From Planctellipticum sp942493135 (GTDB lineage: Bacteria; Planctomycetota; Planctomycetia; Planctomycetales; Planctomycetaceae): DNA of 64,000 nt. Below, piece by piece: positions 1 to 7,907 of the stretch. The stretch is from positions 6,324,001-6,388,000 of the forward strand of contig OW818684.1 of NCBI GenBank assembly GCA_942493135.1, written 5' to 3'. The notes below the pieces were generated by a model. It ran no database searches, was not told where the DNA came from, and saw only the letters and a program-made list of their open reading frames with translations. Both the position numbers and the translations under genes were made by a program. The stretch's first letter is position 1. Each line of letters begins with the position of its first letter.

Positions 1-1
1 C

Positions 2-214
2 GTCTCCAACAGCATCAAGCTCAGTTCGATCCTCGACTGGTTCGGGAGCGACTTCGGAGCGAATCAATCCGAACAGCTCAAGTTCCTGGCGGCCTACATG
101 CCCTCGACCGCGCAGGCGGTGGCAAGCTCCGGCCGGGCTCGCGTGCAGTTCCTCGATTACAACTGGAACTTGAACGACCAGGCCCGCAAACCGAAGGGTT
201 CCGGCAGGCGTTAG
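2..214 (+). CDS. DUF547 domain protein, C-terminal fragment (5' end outside window)
   Basis: The reading frame is open from base 2 to the TAG at 212-214 and gives about 70 residues. It contains KLSSILDWFGSDFG, then FLAAYMP, then VQFLDYNWNLN. This order (a helix, a short gap, then the LDYNWxLN ending) is typical of the C-terminus of DUF547 proteins, secreted or envelope proteins of unknown activity. A basic tail KPKGSGRR closes the protein. The start, and any signal peptide, lie before this window. The next gene begins 82 bases later on the same strand, so co-transcription is possible. The family call is from motif memory and the function is unknown. Confidence 0.65.
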   Translation, partial: VSNSIKLSSILDWFGSDFGANQSEQLKFLAAYMPSTAQAVASSGRARVQFLDYNWNLNDQARKPKGSGRR

Positions 215-295
215 GCCTCAGCCCTCCCCGGCATCTCGCGCATCCATTGTCCCACACCGAGTTCCCGCCCCGTCCCCGTTTCACGAAGGTGAATC

Positions 296-772
296 ATGCT
301 GCGAATGACTCGACAGTTTCTGACCCGCGTCGCTTTACTCTGTCTGATTGGGAGTGCAGTGGCGGCCGGCCCCGTGGATCCGCTGGCCGTCAAGTGGTCC
401 GGTGATCTGGAGGCGGCCGTCGCCACTGCCAAGGAGTCCAAGAAGCTCGTGATGATCGAGTTCACGGCCGACTGGTGTCACTATTGCCACAAGATGGAGA
501 AGGAAACCCTGAGTGACAAGAAAGTCGCGGCCGAGATCAACGGCTGCTATGTCGCCGTCCGACTCGACGCGGATCAGCACGGAGCGCTGCTGAATAAACT
601 GGGGATCTCCGGCCTGCCATCGACGGTGTTGCTGGACCCAGAGTCCAGGCGGGCGGATCGAGTCGTCGGCTTCCGGACCGCCGACCAGTTCCTCAAGGAC
701 CTGCAGAAGTTCTGTCCGGCAGACCGGAAAGTTGCCGTTCAGGCCGCGGCCGGCCGCGCACGCGTCGAGTAA
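296..772 (+). CDS. secreted thioredoxin-fold protein (WCHYC active site)
   Basis: The protein has 158 residues. Residues 1-24 form a signal peptide (basic start, hydrophobic core, AVAAG cleavage region). The thioredoxin fold follows, with the redox pair Cys61-Cys64 in ADWCHYC and the cis-proline Pro108 in GLPST. The family (thioredoxin_7/DsbD-gamma-like) reduces or exchanges disulfides outside the cytoplasm. GAAGGTG lies about 5 bases before the ATG and supports this start. It stands alone between the DUF547 gene and the TVP38 gene. The C-terminal 20 residues, rich in Ala and Arg, are not part of the fold. The substrate is unknown. Confidence 0.85.
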   Translation: MLRMTRQFLTRVALLCLIGSAVAAGPVDPLAVKWSGDLEAAVATAKESKKLVMIEFTADWCHYCHKMEKETLSDKKVAAEINGCYVAVRLDADQHGALLNKLGISGLPSTVLLDPESRRADRVVGFRTADQFLKDLQKFCPADRKVAVQAAAGRARVE

Positions 773-782
773 TCAGACATCG

Positions 783-807
783 CGTTCCCGTTCCTGAGAC
801 GGGAACG
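783..807 (+). terminator. hairpin after the thioredoxin-like gene
   Basis: CGTTCCCGT (783-791) and ACGGGAACG (799-807) form a perfect 9-bp inverted repeat with a 7-base loop, 11 bases after the stop of the thioredoxin-like gene. There is no T run after it, so it may be a weak terminator or an mRNA 3' stabiliser rather than a classic intrinsic terminator. Confidence 0.35.
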
Positions 808-872
808 AGTGCCCGTGGGTTCGGAGTCATTTCGTTCCCGCGGGCATTGTTTCACTTTGGAGAAGGCGAATC

Positions 873-1694
873 ATGTCAGATGATGCAGTTGCCGATACGC
901 ATCGGGATGGTGTTGATGGCCCCCCTTTGCCGTTGCAAGCCGGCAATCGGGGAGGAGTCGCACTTCGACTGTGCGTGGCGGTTGCTGTCCTGGCTCTTGT
1001 CGCGTGGGGATACTCGCAGTACGGCGATCAACTGACGTTGCAGAACCTCGCCCGCTACGAGTCGTCCTTTCGACAGTTTCAGCACGAGCACCCCTGGCTG
1101 ATCTATGCGATCGCCTTCGGAGCCTACGTCGCCGTGGCTGGGTTATCGCTTCCCGGTGCAGCCGCCATGACTCTGTTGATGGGCTGGCTGTTTGGAATGG
1201 CCCGGGGAGTCGTCCTGGTCAGCTTCGCGTCCACGGCTGGCGCAAGTCTGGCGTTCCTACTGAGCCGCTATCTGCTCCGGGGGACGATTCAACATCGATT
1301 CGGAGAACGCCTTACCCGGTTCAATGATTCCCTGCGACGAGAAGGGGCGTTTTACCTGTTTACCTTGAGACTCATTCCCGCCGTGCCGTTCTTCGTGATC
1401 AACGTCGTTATGGGACTGACTCCGCTTCGGCTGTGGACATTCTGGTGGGTCAGCCAGATCGGCATGCTGCCGGGAACTGCGGCGTTCGTCTACGCCGGCA
1501 GCACGGTCCCGAATCTCCAGCAGCTCGCGGACAGCGGCCTCGCCGGAATCGTAAGTACCGAACTGCTCATGGCGTTCGCAGTTCTCGGTGTTTTGCCGAT
1601 CGTGCTTAAGAAGACTCTCGGCCGCTTCTGCGGCGTTCAGGTTGCCGAGCCGCCCGCCGCCGAACCATCAGACACAGTCCCTGCCCACACATAA
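873..1694 (+). CDS. TVP38/TMEM64 family membrane protein (VTT domain)
   Basis: A 273-residue polytopic inner-membrane protein. Hydrophobic segments lie near residues 29-47, 77-97, 98-135, 163-182, 188-207 and 226-246. The VTT (SNARE-associated) signature is present: LPGAAAMTLLMGWLFG at about 93-108, and LRLIPAVPFFVINVVMGLT at about 165-183. GAGAAGG lies just before the ATG. VTT proteins are linked to lipid scrambling or membrane homeostasis, but the bacterial role is unsettled. It is followed after 58 bases by an FAD disulfide oxidoreductase and then a rhodanese. TVP38 next to such an oxidoreductase is a pairing I recall from other bacteria, suggesting one functional unit. Confidence 0.85.
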   Translation: MSDDAVADTHRDGVDGPPLPLQAGNRGGVALRLCVAVAVLALVAWGYSQYGDQLTLQNLARYESSFRQFQHEHPWLIYAIAFGAYVAVAGLSLPGAAAMTLLMGWLFGMARGVVLVSFASTAGASLAFLLSRYLLRGTIQHRFGERLTRFNDSLRREGAFYLFTLRLIPAVPFFVINVVMGLTPLRLWTFWWVSQIGMLPGTAAFVYAGSTVPNLQQLADSGLAGIVSTELLMAFAVLGVLPIVLKKTLGRFCGVQVAEPPAAEPSDTVPAHT

Positions 1695-1752
1695 CCGTCG
1701 TTATAGGCTCGCTCAACGGTACTGTCCGACTTCGTTTCCAAGGGATCTCGCC

Positions 1753-3303
1753 GTGACCGTCATGCATCTGTCTCCCGCAAAACACCCGCCGCTCATTCTG
1801 CCGGCCGACGAGTACAACCGGGAACTCGTTTCGCAGGTTCACCCGCCGAAGTGGAACAATCCCACACCAGCCGGACAGTACCATCTGGTGGTGATCGGCG
1901 GGGGGACCGCCGGACTCGTAACCGCTGCCGGGGCAGCCGGGTTGGGCGCGCACGTGGCGCTCGTCGAGCGACATCTCCTGGGCGGAGACTGTCTGAACTA
2001 CGGCTGCGTTCCGTCGAAGGCACTGCTGAGCGCGGCCCGCGTCGCCTCCACTGTTCGCGACGCGGACCGATATGGCGTCGCCGTTCCGCCGGGTACGGTC
2101 GTCGACTTCCCCGCTGTGATGGAACGCTTGCGAAAACTGCGTGCCGGAATCAGCCATCACGATTCGGCGACGCGTTTCCAGAGTCTGGGAGTCGACGTGT
2201 TTCTCGGCTCGGCCAGGTTCCTCCCGGGAAGTCGAACCATTCAAGTCGGCGAGCAGACGCTACGCTACAGCAAGGCCGTCCTGTGTACGGGGGCCCGAGC
2301 GGCAGCGCCGCCGATTCCCGGTCTCAAGCAGACCGGCTTTCTAACCAACGAGTCGCTGTTCTCGTTGACCGAGCTTCCCGCAAGACTGGTTGTCATTGGA
2401 GGAGGTCCCATCGGGAGCGAAATGGCTCAGGCCTTTGCCCGCTTTGGATCACAAGTGACGCTCCTCGAAGCCGGACCTCACATTCTCGCCCGCGAAGATC
2501 GTGACGCCGCGGAAGTCGTGCAGCATGCCCTGCGGCAGGACGGTGTCGACATCGTGACCGATGCGGCAGTCATCGAAGTCTCGGAAGCCGATGGCGACAA
2601 GCGGGTGCGGTACCGCCAGCACTCCCAGGAACTGGAAGTCGCCTGCGACCAGATTCTGGTCGCTGTCGGCCGCGCTCCCAACGTCGAAGGGTTGAATCTT
2701 GAGGCCGTGAAAGTCGATTTCGATCCCCGCGCCGGAGTGGCTGTCAACGACTATCTCCAGACCACGAATCCCCGCATCTATGCCGCCGGCGATATTTGCT
2801 TTCCGTACAAGTTCACCCACACGGCGGACTTCCTGGCCCGGATCGTCATTCAGAACTCGCTATTCTTCGGTCGGGCCAGGGCCAGCGGTCTGACGATTCC
2901 GTGGAGCACGTATACGTCGCCGGAGCTGGCGCACGTCGGCCTGACCGCGGCGGAAGCCGAGCGGCGCGGAATTGCGGTCACCACGCTGGTCCAGAAAATG
3001 TCGGAAGTGGACCGCGCCATCCTGGACGGTGAGACCGACGGCTTCGTGAAGGTCCATCTCAAACGTGGAACGGACCAGATCGTCGGCGCAACGATCGTCG
3101 CAGAACACGCCGGAGACCTGATCTCGGAAATCAGCGTCGCCATCCGCAACAAGGTCGGCCTCCGCGGCATCGGCGCGACGATTCATCCTTATCCCACTCA
3201 GGCGGAAGCGATCCGACGACTGGGCGACCAGTTTAATCGCACGCGGCTGACGCCCCGTGTAAAGTGGTTCCTCAAACGCCTGATGAGTTGGGCCGCGCGA
3301 TGA
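1753..3303 (+). CDS. FAD-dependent pyridine nucleotide-disulfide oxidoreductase (MerA/Lpd-like)
   Basis: The protein is 516 residues from GTG 1753, which has AAGGGAT about 8 bases upstream; ATG 1762 is the alternative. Domains are an FAD-binding GGGTAG near residue 50, the redox disulfide Cys80-Cys85 in GDCLNYGCVPSKA, an NAD(P)-binding GGGPIGSEMA in the middle, and a C-terminal dimerisation domain with HPYPTQAE. It is a class I flavoprotein disulfide reductase. It has no N-terminal heavy-metal-binding domain and no C-terminal vicinal cysteines (it ends in LMSWAAR), so mercuric reductase activity is unlikely although annotation pipelines often use that name. It sits between TVP38 and a rhodanese, and its stop overlaps the rhodanese start by 4 bases. 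Confidence 0.85.
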   Translation: MTVMHLSPAKHPPLILPADEYNRELVSQVHPPKWNNPTPAGQYHLVVIGGGTAGLVTAAGAAGLGAHVALVERHLLGGDCLNYGCVPSKALLSAARVASTVRDADRYGVAVPPGTVVDFPAVMERLRKLRAGISHHDSATRFQSLGVDVFLGSARFLPGSRTIQVGEQTLRYSKAVLCTGARAAAPPIPGLKQTGFLTNESLFSLTELPARLVVIGGGPIGSEMAQAFARFGSQVTLLEAGPHILAREDRDAAEVVQHALRQDGVDIVTDAAVIEVSEADGDKRVRYRQHSQELEVACDQILVAVGRAPNVEGLNLEAVKVDFDPRAGVAVNDYLQTTNPRIYAAGDICFPYKFTHTADFLARIVIQNSLFFGRARASGLTIPWSTYTSPELAHVGLTAAEAERRGIAVTTLVQKMSEVDRAILDGETDGFVKVHLKRGTDQIVGATIVAEHAGDLISEISVAIRNKVGLRGIGATIHPYPTQAEAIRRLGDQFNRTRLTPRVKWFLKRLMSWAAR

Positions 3304-3854
3304 ACGCCTCGTCCTTCTCCGACTCTGTCAACATTCGTCGAGGGTTCCTGCTCTCGACCGCCGCGCTGGTTTCCGGAGCAGTGCTCGGGCATCGAGTCTG
3401 GCCCAGACCGCCAACGGATCGTCTGACAGAGGTGAAGCGCCAGGCTGCCACGCTGCGGCAGCGGTTTCCCGACGTGCCGACGGGATCGCCCGAAGACGTC
3501 TACGCGTGGCAGCAACTCGATCCGGAAAAGATTGTCCTGATTGATGTCCGCGAGCCGCAGGAGCAGGCGGTCTCCATGCTGCCGACGGCGATTCGGGCCG
3601 AGACCGTGTCGGAACTTCCGCGGCTCAACCGGGACCAGATTCTGGTCCCTTATTGCACGATCGGTTATCGCAGCGCACGCTTTGCTCGCGAACTGCGGGA
3701 GGCCTGGCCGAACGTGTTCAATCTGGAAGGCGGAATTCTGGCGTGGTGCCACGCTGGACTGCCGCTGTTAAGCGGCTCGGTCTCGACTCGCACCGTTCAC
3801 GTCTACGCCAGCGACTGGAACCTGCTCCCTGACGGGTACACGGCGGTCTGGTGA
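3300..3854 (+). CDS. rhodanese-domain protein with N-terminal export signal
   Basis: A 184-residue protein. ATG 3300 overlaps the preceding TGA as ATGA, indicating translational coupling with the oxidoreductase. Residues 11-30 (NIRRGFLLS followed by a hydrophobic run) form a signal with a twin-arginine look, so Tat export is possible. The rhodanese domain holds LIDVREPQEQA (about 80-90) and the active-site loop with Cys119 in YCTIGYRSA. Rhodaneses move sulfane sulfur or act as sulfur-binding partners. Placement after a TVP38 protein and a disulfide reductase suggests extracytoplasmic sulfur or thiol chemistry. The substrate is not evident. Confidence 0.85.
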   Translation: MNASSFSDSVNIRRGFLLSTAALVSGAVLGHRVWPRPPTDRLTEVKRQAATLRQRFPDVPTGSPEDVYAWQQLDPEKIVLIDVREPQEQAVSMLPTAIRAETVSELPRLNRDQILVPYCTIGYRSARFARELREAWPNVFNLEGGILAWCHAGLPLLSGSVSTRTVHVYASDWNLLPDGYTAVW

Positions 3855-4039
3855 TCTGAAGAATTGGCCGCCCGTTGACTGTAGCGGTATCTCTGCGGAT
3901 TCGACGAAAGAATGCGGCTTGGATCCTGCTGGTTGGCGCGCCCACGACTCCGTCCAAAGTCTGACACTTGCATAAGACGGCGATCGCTGCCGGTGGCAAC
4001 TGAGGCGACGACCCTGCATGCAGAAAGCTCAAATGAAAT

Positions 4040-4072
4040 GGCCGGCCTCTCTGCCGGGAAGAGAGGCCGGCC
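4040..4072. terminator. perfect 12-bp hairpin between convergent genes
   Basis: GGCCGGCCTCTC (4040-4051) and GAGAGGCCGGCC (4061-4072) are perfect inverted repeats with a 9-base loop, between the rhodanese gene (ends 3854, +) and the AhpD-like gene (ends 4112, -). Read on the minus strand the stem is followed by a T-rich stretch (ATTTCATTT), so it best fits termination of the minus-strand gene, perhaps of both. Confidence 0.55.
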
Positions 4073-4111
4073 TGTCGGAACTGCCGTCGACGTCCGCAAA
4101 CGCGACGGACA

Positions 4112-4621
4112 CTACGGCAGCTCGACGCGACACGCGTGATTGATCCTGTCGGTCAGGTTCGCCAGGCCGACCGTCAGAACCAGCTCCACAAACTGCTCCA
4201 CGGTGAGCTGCGTTCGCAATTCGTCGACGATCACGTCGTCGACCTCTGCGCTGCGCGTGAGCTGGGCCGCGAACACCAGCACGAGCCTTTCAAGGTCGGT
4301 GAATTCGACCTCCCGCTCTTCGCCGCTGCAGATAGCTGAGATCTGATCTTCCGAGACCGACTGTTGAATCGCCAGTCGGCGATGATAATGCAGGCAGTAA
4401 ACACAGCCGTTAATGGCCGATGCCTTGAGGAATGCCAGCTCTCGCAGTTTCGCGGGCAATTCCAGTTGGGTCGCCTGTTCGAGCTGGAGCATCGCCGCCA
4501 GGCCCGACGGGTGATAAGACAACACTCCGTAGAGGTTCGGTACGAACCCGAATGTCGTTTCGATACGTTTCATCAAGTTGTCAACGGGTGCCGGCACGCC
4601 GTTTCGCACTGCAATCACCAT
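4112..4621 (-). CDS. carboxymuconolactone decarboxylase / AhpD-like peroxidase-related protein
   Basis: A 169-residue protein with the alkylhydroperoxidase core: FGFVPNLYGVLSYHP near residue 25, then C73-V-Y-C76-LHYH80. This gives the CxxC plus downstream His used by AhpD-type enzymes to reduce peroxides or carry disulfide equivalents. The tail (LTVEQFVELVLTVGLANLTDRINH) is the usual last helix. It is the first of three related genes within 5 kb (others at 6153 and 8622). This one keeps all catalytic residues. It could instead act as an oxidoreductase on quinones or other electrophiles. Confidence 0.8.
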   Translation of the reverse strand: MVIAVRNGVPAPVDNLMKRIETTFGFVPNLYGVLSYHPSGLAAMLQLEQATQLELPAKLRELAFLKASAINGCVYCLHYHRRLAIQQSVSEDQISAICSGEEREVEFTDLERLVLVFAAQLTRSAEVDDVIVDELRTQLTVEQFVELVLTVGLANLTDRINHACRVELP

Positions 4622-4716
4622 GATGCTCGTCCTCCTGCTTCCTTGCCAAGTTCCGCGTCACGCGTCAGACCGCTGGCGTGTCGCTCGCTCGATCTCAAAG
4701 ACCACTGCAAACTCCG

Positions 4717-5145
4717 TCAACGCGACGACACAATTCCGGGCACCGGCGGCGGCAGGTATATGGGTGGCGCGGGGAGAAATCGAGTGTCCTCCGAAGCCGG
4801 ATAGTTCGGGACTGTCGTCCTGCGCGGCTCGGGAGCGAACGTTCTCACTGGCGGACCATAGGGAGCAATGGGCAGGGGTCGCCCGTACGTGACGGTTGGA
4901 CCACCGAATCCGCGTGAATCGCCGTCACACGGAGAAAGTCGCACCGTTTGGCTGCTACAGCCGGATGAGACGCCTGTCATCGAGCCCGATCGACCCGGTA
5001 TGAACGTGCTGGTGGGGCTCCTCATCCCGGAGCCGCTGAATCCGCGCTGTCCGCTGCCGAATTGGGCCTGGGCAACCCCGGTCTGACACAACGCGACAAG
5101 CACGACACTTCCCATCAGCCAACCCGCTGAACTCTGACTCTTCAT
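4717..5145 (-). CDS. secreted Gly/Ser/Pro-rich low-complexity protein
   Basis: A 142-residue protein. The start chosen is ATG 5145 because CGGGAG lies just upstream and residues 1-27 then form a clean signal peptide (MKSQSSAGWLMG..., cleavage near GVAQAQ). The mature part is rich in Gly, Ser, Pro and Arg with no recognisable domain, and ends in a proline-rich PAPPIYLPPPVPG segment. It contains a CSSQTVRLSPC pair that could form a disulfide. It lies between an AhpD-like gene and a P460-like gene on the same strand. Function unknown. Confidence 0.6.
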   Translation of the reverse strand: MKSQSSAGWLMGSVVLVALCQTGVAQAQFGSGQRGFSGSGMRSPTSTFIPGRSGSMTGVSSGCSSQTVRLSPCDGDSRGFGGPTVTYGRPLPIAPYGPPVRTFAPEPRRTTVPNYPASEDTRFLPAPPIYLPPPVPGIVSSR

Positions 5146-5206
5146 ACTTATTACTCCCGAGTGATTCGTGATCTGTTCAGGGAATGCCCCACGATCAGTC
5201 GTGGAC

Positions 5207-5797
5207 TCAGCGCGGATCGTTGGCGAATGAGAGATCGCCGCCGGCGGCGCTACTATGACACTTGATGCACATGTCGACTCGACCGGCGACCGGCATGCCA
5301 TTCACGACGGAGACTCGGCCATCCGAGTCGTACCTCGCCCAGAACCAGTCGCCGTTCCGGGTGTCATAGCCCTTGACTCGATACATCACCGTGATCGCCT
5401 CGACGGCGTCCGGGTCAGAGCCGTAGTTCTCCTTCACGAGGATCGACCCATGCGGCAACTCCACGGGATTCCCGGCCGCTGTGCGGTTCGCGTACAGGCG
5501 AACGGTCGAGCCGTGTGGTTCTGCCCCCGCATAGGCCGCAGCCGGCACTCCGGGCAATGGCGACCAGTTCTTGTACTGCACTTTCTGCAGCCAATCCCAC
5601 AGCTTCGCCTCGGTTGAAAGTTCCCGCGGCGATGTGCGAGGCGTCTGGAGACTTCGTTGAGCCGGAGCAGTCCCGGAACCGCTTTGAGGCCGCGATCCTC
5701 CCGACCGCGATCCGCTCTGCGCCAGGATCAATCCTGTTGTTGCTAACAGCAGGCCGGGGAGTGCAAAGACTGTCATCCACGATTTCCGCATTATCAA
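5207..5797 (-). CDS. cytochrome P460-family secreted heme protein
   Basis: A 196-residue protein. Residues 1-27 are a signal peptide. A Ser/Gly-rich linker leads into the P460 domain, with LPHGSILVKENY, then VMYRVKGYDTRNGDWFWARY, and a single c-heme motif CIKCH near residue 180. P460 cytochromes carry a heme c crosslinked to lysine and oxidise hydroxylamine or act as electron carriers; many planctomycetes have several. No dedicated nitrogen-oxidation genes lie nearby, so a general electron-transfer role is equally possible. It lies in the same direction as the AhpD-like genes on either side. Confidence 0.8.
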   Translation of the reverse strand: MIMRKSWMTVFALPGLLLATTGLILAQSGSRSGGSRPQSGSGTAPAQRSLQTPRTSPRELSTEAKLWDWLQKVQYKNWSPLPGVPAAAYAGAEPHGSTVRLYANRTAAGNPVELPHGSILVKENYGSDPDAVEAITVMYRVKGYDTRNGDWFWARYDSDGRVSVVNGMPVAGRVDMCIKCHSSAAGGDLSFANDPR

Positions 5798-6152
5798 AAC
5801 CTCCGCAAAGTGAGCAGCACCGAACCGCTGAGCGTCCCAGCCGGACGATACCCACGGCAGACTGGCTCAGCGATTTGCTGTTCGAGTCGCCGTCTGTGTT
5901 CCAATCTTTGCCGAGGCGGAGGCTCCAGTCTGTATCCCGCGCCACACTTCGAGAACTTCGCGACGAGGGTCAACTGGAACGAGTCGTACAAGTCGTGATT
6001 CCGAACTTGCCGCCCTTTGGCAGCGGGTTGCGGGTGATCCGCGAATCGGACTGCGGCACGTCAATCTCAAACAGGGCGAGAAGAGAGACAGGTCCAGCTT
6101 CTCGCCCTGCTTCGCGACGACCAGTCGCTCCAGTCGAACGTTGACGACAGGG
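5798..6152 (-). other. 355-bp gap, possibly a decayed coding remnant
   Basis: No intact gene. Read on the minus strand, a stretch around 6070-5960 gives LFEIDVPQSDSRITR then NPLPKGGKFGIT, and a neighbouring frame continues with YDSFQLTLVAKFSKCGAGYRLEP. This looks like a frameshifted remnant of a secreted protein but is too short to identify. The region also carries the terminator-like hairpin listed separately. Confidence 0.25.
6072..6109 (-). terminator. perfect 12-bp hairpin downstream of the second AhpD-like gene
   Basis: CAGGGCGAGAAG (6072-6083) and CTTCTCGCCCTG (6098-6109) are exact inverted repeats around a 14-base loop, 44 bases after the stop of the minus-strand gene at 6153. On that strand the stem is followed by TGTTTGAGATT, a weak T-rich run. 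It probably terminates the 6153 gene or its operon. Confidence 0.45.
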
Positions 6153-6686
6153 TCACGCTGATGTGAACTGAGAGTCAATTTGAGTGGCCGCGACGTGATT
6201 GACGTAGTTCGACAGAGTTTTCATCGTGATGCCGAGCAGCACGGCCAACGCCTGTGTCGATGAGTATCCCGCACTCGCAAACCGCGAGACCGTCTCCGCC
6301 GACGGGTAGCCGCGCGTCGTCGTGGCCTCCCGAACATACGCCAGCAAGCCGTCCAGACGATCGTCGCCGGTCGAGTCGCCAATGCGGACAGCGGCGATCT
6401 GTTCGGGCGGGACGCCGTTCATCTTTGCCATGACGGAATGTGCGGCAAGGCAATACTGACAAGCGTTCGCCTGGCTCACAGCCAGGAGCACGAGCTGGCG
6501 TTCGACCGGCGACAGCGACGATTTCTCGAAGAAGCCGCCAAGCGCCATGTAGGCTTCCAGGGCCACAGGCTCATCGGCCATCGTGGCAAGCAAGTTCGGC
6601 ACGAAGCCGTACTTCTGCAGCGCACCATTCAGAAAGGGCTTGCTGCGGTCCGGGGCGGATTCGACGGAGTGAACGGGAAATTTCAT
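6153..6686 (-). CDS. carboxymuconolactone decarboxylase family protein (AhpD-like)
   Basis: A 177-residue protein with the same fold as the gene at 4112: KYGFVPNLLATMADEP near residue 25, then C76-Q-Y-C79-LAAH83, so the redox CxxC and its histidine are present. The C-terminal half has the ISMRTL-like helix ITMKTLSNYVNH. Such proteins reduce peroxides or quinone-like compounds, or decarboxylate carboxymuconolactone; intact CxxC/His favours a redox role. It lies downstream of a tautomerase-like gene and a TetR gene on the same strand, suggesting one inducible unit under the 7064 palindrome. Confidence 0.8.
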   Translation of the reverse strand: MKFPVHSVESAPDRSKPFLNGALQKYGFVPNLLATMADEPVALEAYMALGGFFEKSSLSPVERQLVLLAVSQANACQYCLAAHSVMAKMNGVPPEQIAAVRIGDSTGDDRLDGLLAYVREATTTRGYPSAETVSRFASAGYSSTQALAVLLGITMKTLSNYVNHVAATQIDSQFTSA

Positions 6687-6747
6687 CGGAGACTCATCTT
6701 TCTTCAGGAAGACACATGACGGCGTATCAAGAGTGAAACGGACTGGC

Positions 6748-6975
6748 CTACGGGTTCTGGCTAGCCAGGGCCATTGCGCGCAGGTCTTCGTCGGTCACTG
6801 GTTGACCGCCAACGCCCCAGGCCCCGGGCGACACATCCTCAATCAGGACCCAGGTAACAGGTCGCAATCCCTCCCCTTCGACCGATACGACAGCGTCGGT
6901 AACGCGGCGGATCAGCTCCTGCTTCTGGCCCAGCGTGAGGTACCCTCCGACGCCTTTGATCTGCACGAGCGGCAT
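6748..6975 (-). CDS. 4-oxalocrotonate tautomerase-like small enzyme
   Basis: A 75-residue protein. The start ATG 6975 is preferred because GGAGGAGGAG lies about 6 bases upstream and because it places Pro directly after Met, giving the N-terminal catalytic proline of the tautomerase superfamily (PLVQIKGVG). The later W-V-L-I-E-D and GVGG segments match the 4-OT fold. The family isomerises unsaturated keto acids or hydrolyses and adds to related electrophiles. It is 61 bases upstream of the AhpD-like gene at 6153 and about 90 bases downstream of a perfect palindrome that may be the operator of the neighbouring TetR. Confidence 0.8.
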   Translation of the reverse strand: MPLVQIKGVGGYLTLGQKQELIRRVTDAVVSVEGEGLRPVTWVLIEDVSPGAWGVGGQPVTDEDLRAMALASQNP

Positions 6976-7063
6976 TTTCTGCTCCTCCTCCGGGGTGTTC
7001 CGGCTACAAGGGATTCGCTTGGCGGCCGGGTGACGCAAAGCGGTCGACTCAGTGATCTAAGTC

Positions 7064-7079
7064 TGGAACGCGCGTTCCA
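7064..7079. promoter_or_regulatory. perfect 16-bp palindrome, probable TetR operator
   Basis: TGGAACGCGCGTTCCA is an exact palindrome located 89 bases upstream of the tautomerase-like gene and 33 bases beyond the stop of the TetR gene at 7112. The 9-mer TCTGGAACG at its left edge (7062-7070) recurs at 7736-7744, in the leader of that TetR gene. This is the arrangement expected if the regulator binds at both its own promoter and the tautomerase/AhpD promoter. Confidence 0.5.
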
Positions 7080-7111
7080 AATTGGGCAAAAAAAAACAGC
7101 CAGGCAGTCGG

Positions 7112-7699
7112 CTACGCGGAAATGATCGCTCTGGCTTGATCGAGTACCGCTTCCAGCACGCGGCGATCGACCTGGGCACGCGCCAGGACTCGCAGGCCGA
7201 GCAGCAAGGCCACCAGCGCCGCTGCGGTCGTCGCTTCATTCATTTCGGACTTCGCCAGGCCCAGCGATTCTGCTTCCAGCAGGCGATGGCGAAAGAACTC
7301 CTCGATCTGACGGAAGGCGGAACGCACCATGTCGGCGATCTCCGGGTCCTTCGTGGCCAGTTCCAGAGCGGTATTTGTAAAGAAGCAGCCCCGAGTTCCC
7401 GAGCAGGAGACCGCATCTGCGACGGCGGTCTCAAACACTGAAAGAATTCCCTGCAATGGATTCTGTTCGGCGGCAGCCCGCGCAACCACAGGCCCGACGA
7501 CTTCCGTCTCATAGCGCTTCAGCGCAGCGAGAAACAGTTCGCGTTTTCCCGAAAACGTATCGTAGAAGCTCCCGCGATTGATCCCCATCTGCTGCAGAAG
7601 ATCGTTGATCGACGTGGCCTCGAAGCCGTTGCTCCAGAACAGGTCGAGCGCCTGCCCCAGAGCCTCATCGACATCAAAAGCTTTTTCCCAGGGCATCAT
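7112..7699 (-). CDS. TetR-family transcriptional regulator
   Basis: A 195-residue protein starting at the ATG ATG pair 7699/7696. The N-terminal helix-turn-helix is clear: EALGQALDLFWSNGFEAT, then SINDLLQQMGINRGSFYDTFSGKREL. The ligand domain has a GTRGCFFTNTALEL segment; this Gly-Cys motif occurs in TetR subgroups that often control oxidative or electrophile responses. It lies upstream of and in the same direction as the tautomerase-like and AhpD-like genes, separated by the 7064 palindrome. A second TetR gene starts about 200 bases away in the opposite direction, so the two share a divergent control region. Confidence 0.85.
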   Translation of the reverse strand: MMPWEKAFDVDEALGQALDLFWSNGFEATSINDLLQQMGINRGSFYDTFSGKRELFLAALKRYETEVVGPVVARAAAEQNPLQGILSVFETAVADAVSCSGTRGCFFTNTALELATKDPEIADMVRSAFRQIEEFFRHRLLEAESLGLAKSEMNEATTAAALVALLLGLRVLARAQVDRRVLEAVLDQARAIISA

Positions 7700-7882
7700 C
7701 GATCTCGCTGGATGTGACGGTCTAATAGTAGGCTGTCTGGAACGGTCAGTCAAGACTCTTGCGACGCGAATTGATTTCGTCGCCTTCATGCGACACGGCA
7801 GTTCACAACTCGCGACGATTACCCACCAGCGGTTCCGGCCCTCACAAAGAAGAGAAAAACGAGATTGCCCTGTTGACCGAGA

Positions 7883-7896
7883 ACAGACAGGTCTGT
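7883..7896. promoter_or_regulatory. ACAGAC-AG-GTCTGT operator-like site before the second TetR gene
   Basis: A 6-bp inverted repeat with a 2-base centre lies 11 bases before ATG 7908. The same ACAGAC/GTCTGT half-sites form the core of the larger palindrome at 8507-8536 just downstream of this gene. Two copies flanking one TetR gene strongly suggest autoregulation plus control of the next gene. Confidence 0.55.
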
Positions 7897-7907
7897 ATGT
7901 TTCGGGC

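Noticed and set aside
1753..3303. Mercuric reductase (merA)
   Set aside because: It has the redox CxxxxC of the superfamily but no N-terminal metal-binding domain and no C-terminal Cys pair, and no other mer genes are nearby.
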